From Runella defluvii (GTDB lineage Bacteria > Bacteroidota > Bacteroidia > Cytophagales > Spirosomataceae): DNA of 64,000 bases. Where the stretch lies: NCBI RefSeq assembly GCF_014195535.1, contig NZ_JACIBY010000020.1, forward strand, positions 41,746 through 105,745. Direction: 5' to 3'. The notes beneath the pieces were generated by a model that saw only the letters and a list, made by a program, of their open reading frames with translations, did not search any database and was not told the DNA's origin. Shown here in pieces: positions 1 through 7,955 of the stretch; positions within the stretch are counted from its first letter, which is position 1; every line of letters starts with the position of its first letter. The position numbers were made by a program, and so were the translations under genes.

Positions 1-1
1 T

Positions 2-841
2 TTTAGTCGCGTGGCTGGGGTTTCGGAAGACGAAGAAGTGGAAGAAAGAATGGGAGCTGCTGATTTTGGTTCGTGGATACACGCCGTGTTGGAACGCATT
101 GACATCGAATTTTTGATGGACGGCAAGCCCATTAGCGACGCCGAAATTAAGGCCATTTTGCGCGAAGAATTTGCCAAATTGTTCCGAGGTTACGACCCAG
201 AATCGGGCATTAATCGTCTTCTGTATCAAGTAGCCGAACAAACCGTGTTGGATTTTCTGAAAGAACAACGCCAACGCGATGAAAACCTTACTGTGCTCGC
301 TACCGAACAAAAATTGACTGCAACCTTTGACGTACCCTTGTCAGACGGCTCACTCGCTTTGAAAATTGCGGGAAAAATTGACCGAGTAGAACTCCTCAAC
401 AACGTCATTCGCGTGGCCGATTACAAAACGGGCAAAATCGAACAGCTCCCCAAAGTTACCCCCGACAAACTTGATCACATCATGAGCTCGGGCGACAACT
501 CAAACCATGAGAAAATCAGGCAGTTATGGATTTATCAATACCTGATTTATAAACAAATGTTGCGTGAAAAAGGCTTGCGTTTGCGCGGACGTGAGTTTCA
601 CTTAGATGCCTACGAAGTGACTTCGGGCTTTTACTCACTGCGCAATATCAAACGTGGTTTTATTTTCAACCCATTAAAATTTGGCGATACCCAAGATGCC
701 GAATCGTACGTAGAACAATCGGAAAACTACCTCCGCACCTTTGTTGTAGATAAACTTCTCAACCCTGACGAGCCTTTCCGCAAAACCGACTACCTAACGG
801 CTTGTCAGTTTTGTGATTTTAGGGAAATTTGTGGTCGATAA
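2..841 (+). CDS. PD-(D/E)XK nuclease, AddB/RecB-like, C-terminal part only
   Basis: The reading frame is open to the left edge of the window, so this is the 3' end of a longer gene; the GTG at 11 is not taken as a start. Counting from that GTG, the visible part has the RecB-family nuclease layout: GSWIHAVLERI at residues 20-30, an acidic E99, then D124 in GKIDRVE and the D137-Y-K139 catalytic motif. The tail holds C-x2-C-x5-C, as in nucleases that carry a C-terminal Fe-S cluster; the fourth cysteine would lie upstream. In the family this domain degrades DNA ends during recombination repair, usually joined to a helicase-like part. It ends nine bases from the convergent LytTR gene. The nuclease domain is certain; the AddB-like full architecture is inference. 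Confidence 0.85.
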   Translation, partial: FSRVAGVSEDEEVEERMGAADFGSWIHAVLERIDIEFLMDGKPISDAEIKAILREEFAKLFRGYDPESGINRLLYQVAEQTVLDFLKEQRQRDENLTVLATEQKLTATFDVPLSDGSLALKIAGKIDRVELLNNVIRVADYKTGKIEQLPKVTPDKLDHIMSSGDNSNHEKIRQLWIYQYLIYKQMLREKGLRLRGREFHLDAYEVTSGFYSLRNIKRGFIFNPLKFGDTQDAESYVEQSENYLRTFVVDKLLNPDEPFRKTDYLTACQFCDFREICGR

Positions 842-849
842 ATCGCCTC

Positions 850-1200
850 TCAAGCAGCCTGTGTGAGCAATGCAGGTTGCTTGGCCCTTCGTCGGGCGAC
901 GGGTGCAGCAAAACCATCTTTTTGACGCACCAACCCATCGTGCCCCACGGAAGCATGAAGTAGGTTGATAATACACCCCCGCCGAATGCGCACAAATGAG
1001 TTAGATAATTCTGTTTCAAAAAGCCCCAACGTTTTGGCTACAAGCATCGGTGGATGCGCATTTATTACGATAAGGGTATAATTTCGACGCCCCTCCAAGC
1101 GAACAATTTCACTCAAAGGCACAAATACTTTTCCTCCAGTACATGGAAGACGTAAGCCAGCAACGCCTTTTTTGGTAAATGCAAGTTCATATACTTTCAT
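850..1200 (-). CDS. Stand-alone LytTR DNA-binding domain protein
   Basis: This 116-residue protein is a LytTR domain with nothing else attached. It has the typical run SEIVRLEGRRNYT near residue 30, then VAKTLGLFE and FVRIRRGCIIN around 55-80, which are the recognisable strands and helix of the family. LytTR domains bind paired direct repeats in promoters. There is no receiver domain and no histidine kinase next to it, so what controls it is unknown. The C-terminus is basic (PVARRRAKQ), which may add DNA affinity. It is convergent with the nuclease gene and starts about 130 bases from the divergent exonuclease gene. Domain assignment is firm; target genes cannot be inferred. Confidence 0.85.
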   Translation of the reverse strand: MKVYELAFTKKGVAGLRLPCTGGKVFVPLSEIVRLEGRRNYTLIVINAHPPMLVAKTLGLFETELSNSFVRIRRGCIINLLHASVGHDGLVRQKDGFAAPVARRRAKQPALLTQAA

Positions 1201-1297
1201 GAGTAGCAGGGAGTTAGTGAATAGTTGTACAAAGGTGCATGATTTGACTTCGGCTATTCAAGGGGAAAACTACCCTTCACTTCCCGCAATTTTCCCG

Positions 1298-1305
1298 TAT
1301 TTTTG
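1298..1305 (+). promoter_or_regulatory. Bacteroidota -7 element for the exonuclease gene
   Basis: TATTTTTG fits the Bacteroidota -7 consensus TAnnTTTG and lies 24 bases before the ATG at 1329, a usual leader length. No clear -33 TTTG was identified. Confidence 0.5.
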
Positions 1306-1328
1306 CAGCTTAGTTTATATCCATCTAT

Positions 1329-1853
1329 ATGTTTGCCATTGTTGACATTGAAACCACGGGCGGCGCTTACGCCACAAGCCGCATCACTGAAATTGCGATT
1401 ATCCGCCACGATGGCACCCAAGTCATAGATTCTTACCAAAGCTTGGTCAATCCTGCCTGTTGGATTCCTAGTTTTATTACCCAACTGACGGGCATCGACA
1501 ACGAGATGGTCAAAGATGCCCCTACTTTTGAAGAAATAGCCGACGAAGTACGCCGAATGACCCTCAATGCCGCCTTCGTAGCGCACAATGCCTCGTTCGA
1601 TTATGGGTTTGTACAACGGGAATTCAACCGTTTGGATGAGTATTTCAAACGCGATACGTTGTGTACAGTGAAACTAAGTCGGAAAATTTTCCCTGGCTAT
1701 AAGTCGTACAGTTTGGGCAACATTTGCCGCGACCTCCAAATCCGCCACGTCAACCACCACCGCGCCATGGGCGACGCCTCCGCCACTACCCTATTGTTTG
1801 AGCAGCTTCTCCAAAATGACCACGCTGGCATTTTAAAAGACTGGCGCCCATAA
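1329..1853 (+). CDS. DnaQ-like 3'-5' exonuclease
   Basis: The 174-residue protein has all three DEDDh exonuclease motifs: D6 and E8 in VDIETTGG (Exo I), D91 in HNASFDYGF (Exo II), and H144 to D149 in HRAMGD (Exo III). It is a single exonuclease domain like the DNA polymerase III epsilon subunit or the proofreading domain of PolC. Many Bacteroidota relatives carry an extra GIY-YIG nuclease domain and reach about 450 residues; here the gene stops right after the exonuclease fold and no continuation is seen downstream in any frame. The likely role is removal of 3' nucleotides in repair or replication. A true epsilon subunit versus an accessory exonuclease cannot be decided from this window. Confidence 0.88.
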   Translation: MFAIVDIETTGGAYATSRITEIAIIRHDGTQVIDSYQSLVNPACWIPSFITQLTGIDNEMVKDAPTFEEIADEVRRMTLNAAFVAHNASFDYGFVQREFNRLDEYFKRDTLCTVKLSRKIFPGYKSYSLGNICRDLQIRHVNHHRAMGDASATTLLFEQLLQNDHAGILKDWRP

Positions 1854-1959
1854 GCGAGTGTTTTGAACTCCAATTTGGGACATTTTCGCCCTAGCGTCTC
1901 CGACGTACCCAAGAAAAAATGCGCCCTCTTGAACCATTTTACGCATCGGTCAGTTTTGT

Positions 1960-1975
1960 AAGTGATTACTCACTT
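1960..1975. promoter_or_regulatory. Probable operator of the downstream TetR gene
   Basis: AAGTGATTACTCACTT is an inverted repeat with 6-bp arms and a 4-bp spacer, 10 bases before the ATG of the TetR gene. Its position and symmetry are those of an autoregulatory TetR operator; binding is inferred. Confidence 0.5.
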
Positions 1976-1985
1976 TTATTAAACA

Positions 1986-2525
1986 ATGACTGAAAAACAA
2001 GAGCTTATTTTGGTAACCGCCCTTCGGCTTTTTGCCGAAAAAGGGTTTGACACCACCCCCACGAGCCTCATTGCCAAAGAAGCGGGCGTATCGGAAGGGT
2101 TAATTTTTCGCCATTTTACCAACAAAGACGGCCTCATGGACGCCATCGTCGCCATGAGCGAAGAGCGGCTTAGCGCCAATGCCGAGCGTATTTTACAATT
2201 ATCCAACCCCGTTGACCAAATCCACGCGACGCTCGAACTACCCGTTCAGCTTTTTCAGGAAGAGCGGGAGTTTTGGATGCTACAGTTTTCGCTCAAGTGG
2301 CAGAAAAAATACAAGAACCAAACCTACACCCCAAGTCCTGCGCACCTAAAAGTGATACAAGCACTTACCGATGGTTTTCGGGCACTCGGATACGCACAAC
2401 CCGAGCAAGAAGTTAAGATTTTGATGATGCTTTTAGACGGTTTTAGTCACCAACTTGCCCTTTCTCCGTCTCCAGAATACATTGAAACTACCCTCGCTTT
2501 TCTTAAAAGTAAATACCCCAACTAA
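1986..2525 (+). CDS. TetR/AcrR family transcriptional regulator
   Basis: This 179-residue protein has the TetR N-terminal helix-turn-helix: GFDTTPTSLIAKEAGVSEG and then LIFRHFTNKDGLMDAI in residues 18-55. The rest is a helical ligand-binding domain with no recognisable specificity. It starts at ATG 1986, just behind a palindrome that is a likely autoregulatory site, and is followed after 9 bases by a metallo-beta-lactamase-fold gene on the same strand. The pair is probably co-transcribed, so the regulator may respond to a lipid or toxic compound handled by that enzyme. The family assignment is strong; ligand and targets are unknown. Confidence 0.9.
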   Translation: MTEKQELILVTALRLFAEKGFDTTPTSLIAKEAGVSEGLIFRHFTNKDGLMDAIVAMSEERLSANAERILQLSNPVDQIHATLELPVQLFQEEREFWMLQFSLKWQKKYKNQTYTPSPAHLKVIQALTDGFRALGYAQPEQEVKILMMLLDGFSHQLALSPSPEYIETTLAFLKSKYPN

Positions 2526-2534
2526 CACCGACAA

Positions 2535-3641
2535 ATGTCTCGCAAATTCAAAAAAACCATGATGACAACCCTTATTATTTTAGCCGCCCTCGCTTTGGGA
2601 GGTTATTTTTACCTGCAACAGCCGCAATTTGGGCGCAATCCTGAGGGAGCGCACCTTGAGAAAATCAAAAAATCATCTCATTACAAAGAAAAAGGCTTCC
2701 AAAATCAACACCTTACCCCCGACCTAGCCGAAGGCACTAGCTACTGGGATATTCTCAAAGCCTATTTTGTCAAAGTCGAAAATAAAGAACCTAGCCAGCC
2801 CCTCCCGTCGGTTAAAACCGATTTAAAAAACCTGCCCAACGATGTCCCTTCGGTGGTTTGGTTTGGGCATTCATCGTATTTTTTGAAGGTTGGAGGAAAA
2901 ACTATTTTGGTGGACCCCGTTTTTAGTGGAAATGCCTCACCTGTTTCTTTTTTTGGGAGCAATTACGCAGGTAGTAACGTCTATTCTTTAGATGATTTTC
3001 CACCCATCGACCTCCTCATTATTTCACACGACCACTACGACCACCTCGACTACCCAACCGTCAAAGCCCTTCAACCCAAAGTAAAACAAGTGGTGACCTC
3101 ACTTGGTGTAGGTTCGCACTTGCAGCATTGGGGTTATTCTCCTTCACAAATCAATGAGTTAGACTGGTGGGAGAACACAACCATTGCCGATTCGTTAGAA
3201 ATCACCGCCGCGCCCGCCCGCCATTTTTCGGGAAGAGGCATTAAACGTGCCCAAACGTTTTGGTCGTCTTTTATTTTAAAAACACCCCAATACAACCTGT
3301 ACCTTGGGGGAGATTCGGGCTACGACACCCATTTTAAAGAAATTGGCGAGAAATACGGACCGTTTGACTTAGCGATTTTGGAATGTGGCCAGTACAACCA
3401 GATGTGGAAATACATTCACATGATGCCCGAAGAAGTAGCTCAAGCAGCCGTTGAACTAAAAGCAAAAACACTTTTACCCGTTCACTGGGCCAAGTTTACT
3501 TTAGGTCTGCATCCGTGGATGGAACCCATCGAGCGTGTTACCAAAAAAGCACAAGAGCTAAACGTTCCAGTAACAACCCCTATGATTGGCGAAGTGGTAG
3601 AAATCAATCGCCATTATCCTAACAAGGCTTGGTGGAAATAA
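2535..3641 (+). CDS. Membrane-anchored metallo-beta-lactamase-fold hydrolase (NAPE-PLD/UlaG-like)
   Basis: The 368-residue product begins with a short basic stretch and a hydrophobic segment at about residues 9-26, suggesting an N-terminal anchor or uncleaved signal. The catalytic core starts near residue 108 (WFGHSSYFLK, ILVDPVF) and carries the metal motif H165-D-H167-Y-D169-H170, then ARHFSGRG, GGDSGYD and LLPVHWAKF, which supply the remaining metal ligands. This arrangement matches the L-ascorbate-6-phosphate lactonase/NAPE-phospholipase D branch of the fold. The substrate, perhaps a phospholipid or lactone, is not predictable. It follows the TetR gene by 9 bases in an apparent two-gene operon and ends before a bidirectional terminator. 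Confidence 0.85.
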   Translation: MSRKFKKTMMTTLIILAALALGGYFYLQQPQFGRNPEGAHLEKIKKSSHYKEKGFQNQHLTPDLAEGTSYWDILKAYFVKVENKEPSQPLPSVKTDLKNLPNDVPSVVWFGHSSYFLKVGGKTILVDPVFSGNASPVSFFGSNYAGSNVYSLDDFPPIDLLIISHDHYDHLDYPTVKALQPKVKQVVTSLGVGSHLQHWGYSPSQINELDWWENTTIADSLEITAAPARHFSGRGIKRAQTFWSSFILKTPQYNLYLGGDSGYDTHFKEIGEKYGPFDLAILECGQYNQMWKYIHMMPEEVAQAAVELKAKTLLPVHWAKFTLGLHPWMEPIERVTKKAQELNVPVTTPMIGEVVEINRHYPNKAWWK

Positions 3642-3663
3642 CCAACGGCGGCCCTGTTTTAAC

Positions 3664-3702
3664 AAAAAAGTGCTTCTAAGTTTAAACCTAGAAGCACTTT
3701 TT
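3664..3702. terminator. Bidirectional Rho-independent terminator
   Basis: A 14-bp stem (AAAAAGTGCTTCTA with its complement), a 10-base loop and flanking A/T runs on both sides lie between the convergent hydrolase and NifU-like genes. Confidence 0.85.
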
Positions 3703-3746
3703 ATTTTTGCAAAGGGTTTGCAACTATCAAAACGAAGGCTTTTTCC

Positions 3747-3995
3747 TTAAAACGCAGGTGTTAAATTGAGGGCTTCTACTTTTTTGATTTCGGGTACCGA
3801 TTTCAAAATAGCCTCTTCCAAGCCTGCCTTAAACGTCATTGAAGACATAGGACAAGCACTACAAGCACCCGTGAGCTCCAACATTACGGTCATCTCATCC
3901 GTAATTTCTTTCACTTTGACGTTGCCCCCATCCGCCTCCAAATACGGACGAATGCTATTGAGGGCATTTTCCACGCGTGATTTTAATTCTTCCAT
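3747..3995 (-). CDS. NifU-like C-terminal domain protein, Fe-S carrier
   Basis: The 82-residue protein is one NifU C-terminal (Nfu) domain. It carries YLEADGGNVKVKEI and the cluster-binding C45-S-A-C48 inside GACSACPMSSMTFKAG. Such proteins bind a 4Fe-4S cluster between two subunits and pass it to target enzymes. It lies directly downstream of the Mrp gene on the same strand, with a 74-base gap, so the two form an Fe-S assembly unit. The start at 3995 gives a normal N-terminus (MEELKSRVENAL). There is no A-type or NifU N-terminal domain attached. Assignment is secure from motif and context. Confidence 0.92.
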   Translation of the reverse strand: MEELKSRVENALNSIRPYLEADGGNVKVKEITDEMTVMLELTGACSACPMSSMTFKAGLEEAILKSVPEIKKVEALNLTPAF

Positions 3996-4069
3996 GAATG
4001 TTTGTATTAACCTGTGATTAAAACGCTAATATGTACATTTTTTCATTGCCAATCAAGGTTCGGCGCTTT

Positions 4070-5176
4070 CTACACCCGAATCTCGACCTGTTTGGTTTTG
4101 GCCTGAGTCGCATTTCGAATTGCCACCTGCTGCGCCAAACTTTCGGCTGCTTCTTGGAAAGCCGCTTTTGTAATTTCATCTTCACTCAAAAACGCTGGGC
4201 GTCCTTCGTCCCCTCCTTCACGAATCCCCTGCACCAACGGAATTTGCCCAATGACTGGCACATCAAACTTTGACGCAAGTTCTTTTCCTCCATCTTTTCC
4301 AAATAAGAAATACTTGTTGTTGGGAAGTTCGGCAGGGGTAAAATAGGCCATATTTTCAACGACCCCAAGCACAGGAACGTTGATTTGCGGCTGACGGAAC
4401 ATTGCCAAACCTTTGATGGCATCGGCCAAGGCAACTTTCTGAGGCGTTGTGACAATCACCGCTCCCGTGACGGGCAATGCTTGCACCAACGTCAAGTGAA
4501 TGTCACTTGTGCCTGGCGGCAGGTCAATCAACAAATAATCTAATTCGCCCCATTCTACATCACCAATCAACTGTCGCAACGCCGTACTTGCCATTGGGCC
4601 GCGCCAAACAGTGGCACTTTCGGCAGGCACTAAGAAGCCCATCGAAATGATTTTGATTCCCCATTGCTGAATCGGCATCATCAGGTTGCGCCCATCGCGC
4701 GTCACAATGCGAGGCTGCATGTCTTCGGCGCCAAACATCACAGGCATCGAAGGTCCGTAAATATCCGCATCCAAAATACCCACTTTAGCCCCCGCGCGCA
4801 ACAACGCCATGGCCAAATTGGCCGTCACTGTCGATTTTCCTACGCCTCCTTTGCCTGATGCTATGGCAATGATATTTTTAACTTGTGGCATCACGGGCCC
4901 GCCCGAACGAGTGGTTGTAATATCGGCGGTCATGTTTATATTGACCCGAATATGATTGCCAAAAAACTTATGAATGGCATCCGTACAATCCTTGCGTATG
5001 AGTTCTTTCAACGGGCAAGCGGGGGTCGTTAGCACCACCGTAAAACTTACCAAGTCAATCCCTGTTTCTACGTCTCGAATCATGCCGAGCGTTACAAGGT
5101 CTTTTTTAAGATCTGGCTCTTGTACAGTACTGAGCGCTTGAAGTATTTTCTCTTTGTTAATCGTTAGGTCACCCAT
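4070..5176 (-). CDS. mrp: Mrp/ApbC family Fe-S carrier ATPase
   Basis: The 368-residue protein has an N-terminal MIP18/DUF59 domain (about residues 5-80) and a P-loop domain with the deviant Walker A motif GKGGVGKS at 108-115, followed by LDADIYGPSMP and LIDLPPGTSDIHL. These are hallmarks of the Mrp/NBP35 family, which loads Fe-S clusters onto apoproteins using ATP. The C-x-x-C pair that many homologues have after ENM is absent: the sequence continues VENMAYFTPAELPNNKY, without cysteines. That suggests a different cluster site or carrier mode. It is upstream of the NifU-like gene on the same strand and probably co-transcribed. Confidence 0.93.
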   Translation of the reverse strand: MGDLTINKEKILQALSTVQEPDLKKDLVTLGMIRDVETGIDLVSFTVVLTTPACPLKELIRKDCTDAIHKFFGNHIRVNINMTADITTTRSGGPVMPQVKNIIAIASGKGGVGKSTVTANLAMALLRAGAKVGILDADIYGPSMPVMFGAEDMQPRIVTRDGRNLMMPIQQWGIKIISMGFLVPAESATVWRGPMASTALRQLIGDVEWGELDYLLIDLPPGTSDIHLTLVQALPVTGAVIVTTPQKVALADAIKGLAMFRQPQINVPVLGVVENMAYFTPAELPNNKYFLFGKDGGKELASKFDVPVIGQIPLVQGIREGGDEGRPAFLSEDEITKAAFQEAAESLAQQVAIRNATQAKTKQVEIRV

Positions 5177-5300
5177 TGTAATGACGGTATCCCTAGTTCG
5201 GGTACACTTTTGCTATGATAGGACTGGTCAATTTTTTTAACTAACCCCAAAAGTACAAGGAAAGTTTGCTAAACCCCTAACACCGCCCCTGAAAAGTAGA

Positions 5301-5336
5301 TTTGGCTCAGGTTACGAATAACCTGAGCCAAATTTT
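5301..5336. terminator. Hairpin terminator downstream of the membrane protein/PQQ operon
   Basis: A perfect 13-bp stem (TTTGGCTCAGGTT and complement) with a 6-base loop lies just past the stop of the minus-strand gene at 5346. The T run is better on the plus side, but position supports use by the minus-strand operon. Confidence 0.7.
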
Positions 5337-5345
5337 GCACCTACA

Positions 5346-5678
5346 CTATCCTGTTTTTTTTTCGGTATTTTGGGAAGACGGGCCTCTTGTAACCGTGCCA
5401 TTCATGGTCAGCATTAATAAAATAAGTACCACAACATGTACGGTAGGAATCAGGCTAATTTTGAACGCCATCGAATAGTTATCCCGATAAAAAGCAATCC
5501 ACGAAATGATTTGGCAAACCACGATGACCACAGGCAAAGCCACCGCCGTCCAAAATACCCGCCACAAATGACTACTCTGCCCAGCATCAAAAATCATGGG
5601 GGAGGTCATTGCAGCAAGAATCGACGGGATAAGCCCTATCAGAAGGAGTACGTTCAGAATGATGGTTGCGATTTTCAT
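5346..5678 (-). CDS. Small integral membrane protein, unknown function
   Basis: I do not recognise the family of this 110-residue protein. It has three clear hydrophobic segments, at about residues 5-23, 43-63 and 75-93, with a polar tail ending in GTVTRGPSSQNTEKKTG. The N-terminus is probably an uncleaved membrane helix or signal anchor. Its start codon lies 3 bases past the stop of the upstream PQQ dehydrogenase gene, so the two are almost certainly translated from one message, and a hairpin follows its stop. The context suggests a membrane partner or accessory of the dehydrogenase, but no motif supports a specific role. Confidence 0.75.
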   Translation of the reverse strand: MKIATIILNVLLLIGLIPSILAAMTSPMIFDAGQSSHLWRVFWTAVALPVVIVVCQIISWIAFYRDNYSMAFKISLIPTVHVVVLILLMLTMNGTVTRGPSSQNTEKKTG

Positions 5679-5681
5679 TTA

Positions 5682-7115
5682 TTATTTTTTCACGGGTACT
5701 AAACGAAATACAAAACCTGGGTCTTCTACTCCTACATAGATATAACCGTCGCGGCCCATTTGAACGTTACGCAAACGACCGAGGTTTTCGAGCAAAATCT
5801 CTTCTTTCACCACTTTTCCATTTTCCATTTTACAACGGTTGAGGTACTTAAAACGCAGCGAACCTACCAACAAATCGCCTTTCCAAGCAGGGTATTTATC
5901 GCCCGTCACAAACACCATCCCGCTCGGGCCAATCGACGGAATCCAATACAAATTCGGCTGTGCCATACCTTCTTTGGCCGTTAGTGGAGTCAACACCGTT
6001 CCGTCGTAATTGATACCGTACGAAATCGTAGGCCAGCCGTAGTTGACGTTTTTGCGAATGAGGTTCAACTCGTCGCCGCCGCGAGGGCCGTGTTCGTGTT
6101 CCCACATTTCGCCCGTCGTAGGGTGCATGGCCAAACCTTGCGGATTGCGATGTCCAAACGAATAAATCGACGCAATCGCTTTGTCTTGTTTGACGTACGG
6201 ATTATCGGCAGGGATGCTTCCATCGTCATTGATTCGGTGAATTTTTCCACAGGCATTTTCAACCGACTGCGGAAAGAGCGGCTGGTGCTGCCCACGATCA
6301 CCCACGGATACAAACAAGAAACCATTGCGATCAAATTCCAATCGTGAACCATAATGATGGCGCGTTTTTAAGTAAGGCAATGCCTCAAAAATCACTTTTT
6401 GGTCGGTCAGCATATTTCCCATGAGTCGGGCACGCATGACGGCCGTGGTAGAAAGTTTTGTTCCATCAACCGTTTTAAACGCCGAATAAGAGAAATAAAT
6501 CAGTTGGTTTTGGGCAAATTTAGGGTGAAGTTCCACATCAAGTAGTCCTCCCTGACCTTCAGCTAACACCTCAGGCCCGCCCGTTACTTTTTCCTTCTGT
6601 TTGTTTCTATCCACCCGATAAATACTACCGTTACGGTCGGTAATGAGCATATCACCATCGGGCAAAAACGTCATTCCCCACGCGCTACTCAACCCACTGG
6701 CGATGGTGTCGAGTTTGACGGTCATATCTTCCGATGTAAAAATATTTGATTTAGGTTTTGACGCAAAGCTGTACTTGCTTGCTTTATCGAGTCCCTCCAA
6801 AACATAATCGGCTAAGGCGTCGATATCCTCTTTTTTGAGCGATTTTCCCCACGCAGGCATTCCATTGTCGGGGTAGCCATTGGTGATACTTTTGATTAAA
6901 TCGTCCTTCGTTTTGCCATGTTTCCACTGGCGATCCACAAACATTTCTACTTTTTCGCCGTGGCAACCTGAGCAGAAATTTTTGTAGTTGTTGGCAGCCG
7001 TTTCAAAAGCGGCAGGGGTAGCCACATACTCGGTAGTGGGCTGAGGTTGGTGCATCAGTTGGCTGGCCAAAATCACGGTTGCTGCCACTGAGCTAATCGC
7101 TGCGTATTTAAACAT
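5682..7115 (-). CDS. PQQ-dependent sugar dehydrogenase with N-terminal cytochrome c domain
   Basis: This 477-residue exported protein fuses two electron-transfer modules. After a hydrophobic N-terminus (about residues 5-20) comes a cytochrome c domain with heme motif C48-S-G-C51-H52 and a likely axial methionine in NGMPAWG. From about residue 130 it has the soluble glucose dehydrogenase-like propeller: SAWGMTFLPDGDMLITDR, HHYGSRLEFD, SFGHRNPQGLAM and EHGPRGGDELN. The family oxidises aldose sugars in the periplasm using PQQ and calcium; the attached heme would take the electrons. The sugar substrate is not predictable. It heads a tight operon with the small membrane protein. Confidence 0.88.
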   Translation of the reverse strand: MFKYAAISSVAATVILASQLMHQPQPTTEYVATPAAFETAANNYKNFCSGCHGEKVEMFVDRQWKHGKTKDDLIKSITNGYPDNGMPAWGKSLKKEDIDALADYVLEGLDKASKYSFASKPKSNIFTSEDMTVKLDTIASGLSSAWGMTFLPDGDMLITDRNGSIYRVDRNKQKEKVTGGPEVLAEGQGGLLDVELHPKFAQNQLIYFSYSAFKTVDGTKLSTTAVMRARLMGNMLTDQKVIFEALPYLKTRHHYGSRLEFDRNGFLFVSVGDRGQHQPLFPQSVENACGKIHRINDDGSIPADNPYVKQDKAIASIYSFGHRNPQGLAMHPTTGEMWEHEHGPRGGDELNLIRKNVNYGWPTISYGINYDGTVLTPLTAKEGMAQPNLYWIPSIGPSGMVFVTGDKYPAWKGDLLVGSLRFKYLNRCKMENGKVVKEEILLENLGRLRNVQMGRDGYIYVGVEDPGFVFRLVPVKK

Positions 7116-7229
7116 GTTTGAAATAAATAGGGGTTGGTTTTTTGATGTAAATTAAGTAGAAATAACACAAAAGCAATATAGTGTTAGAAAAGGTAAACAA
7201 AGTCGTAGCGTCAATTGAGAAAGAGGCAT

Positions 7230-7237
7230 TACTTTTG
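7230..7237 (+). promoter_or_regulatory. -7 element for the HAD/MFS operon
   Basis: TACTTTTG matches TAnnTTTG exactly, 53 bases before the ATG at 7290, in the divergent region between the PQQ dehydrogenase and the HAD gene. Confidence 0.45.
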
Positions 7238-7289
7238 TAGCTTCAAAACAATCCAGCGGAGCTTTTTTTCAAAAGTTTCCATTTACGAA

Positions 7290-7949
7290 ATGACAGACAT
7301 TGCAGTAATCTTTGACATGGACGGCGTTATTGCCGACACCAACCCCACTCACAACATCGCTTGGCGTAAATTTTTGGACCAATACGCCATCGTTCCCACC
7401 GAAGAAGAGCTCCAAAATCACATGTATGGCAAGCACAACAGCTACATTTTGAGCTATTTTTTCAAAAAAAACGTAGAAGGAGCCGAACTCACTCAACTCC
7501 AATTTGAAAAAGAAGCGCTTTTCCGCGAGCTATATACTTCTATCGCCGAGCCTATTTCTGGGCTTTTGCCTTTTTTGAAAGACCTCAAGCAAAATAACGT
7601 CAAAACGGGTATTGCCACTTCTGCCCCATTTGAAAACTTAGACATGATGGTGGAACGCATTCCATTATTGGGACAAATAATGGAATCGATGCTCTCGGAA
7701 AGAGACGTTACTCAGCACAAACCCAACCCTGAAGTTTACCTCAAAAGCGCCGAACGTTTGGGAATTTCTCCTGACCGCTGCGTGGTTTTTGAAGACTCAG
7801 TTTCGGGAGTAAAAGCAGGACTCGCCGCAGGCATGAAAGTGGTGGGTGTTACTACCTCACATGGCCCGAATGAGCTTCCGCCTTGTAGTGCTTATATTGC
7901 CAATTACGATTCGTTGAACTTCGATTTCGTAAAACAATTGCTTTCTTAA
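7290..7949 (+). CDS. HAD-family hydrolase, beta-phosphoglucomutase-like
   Basis: The start is set at ATG 7290, giving 219 residues; longer upstream translation lacks family similarity. The nucleophile motif is IFDMDGVIADTN with D9 and D11, a helical cap domain follows, then the motif II threonine/serine in GIATSAPFEN, the lysine in HKPNPEVYL and the acidic loop in VVFEDSVSGVKAG. This is the HAD subfamily IA layout shared by beta-phosphoglucomutase and small sugar phosphatases. It stops 6 bases before an MFS transporter gene, an arrangement that suggests import and dephosphorylation or isomerisation of a sugar derivative. The exact substrate is unknown. Confidence 0.9.
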   Translation: MTDIAVIFDMDGVIADTNPTHNIAWRKFLDQYAIVPTEEELQNHMYGKHNSYILSYFFKKNVEGAELTQLQFEKEALFRELYTSIAEPISGLLPFLKDLKQNNVKTGIATSAPFENLDMMVERIPLLGQIMESMLSERDVTQHKPNPEVYLKSAERLGISPDRCVVFEDSVSGVKAGLAAGMKVVGVTTSHGPNELPPCSAYIANYDSLNFDFVKQLLS

Positions 7950-7955
7950 TTTGGT

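Noticed and set aside
1329..1985. Frameshifted remains of a GIY-YIG domain after the exonuclease
   Set aside because: The following 130 bases before the TetR gene hold no such sequence in any frame; the gene seems to be a true single-domain protein.
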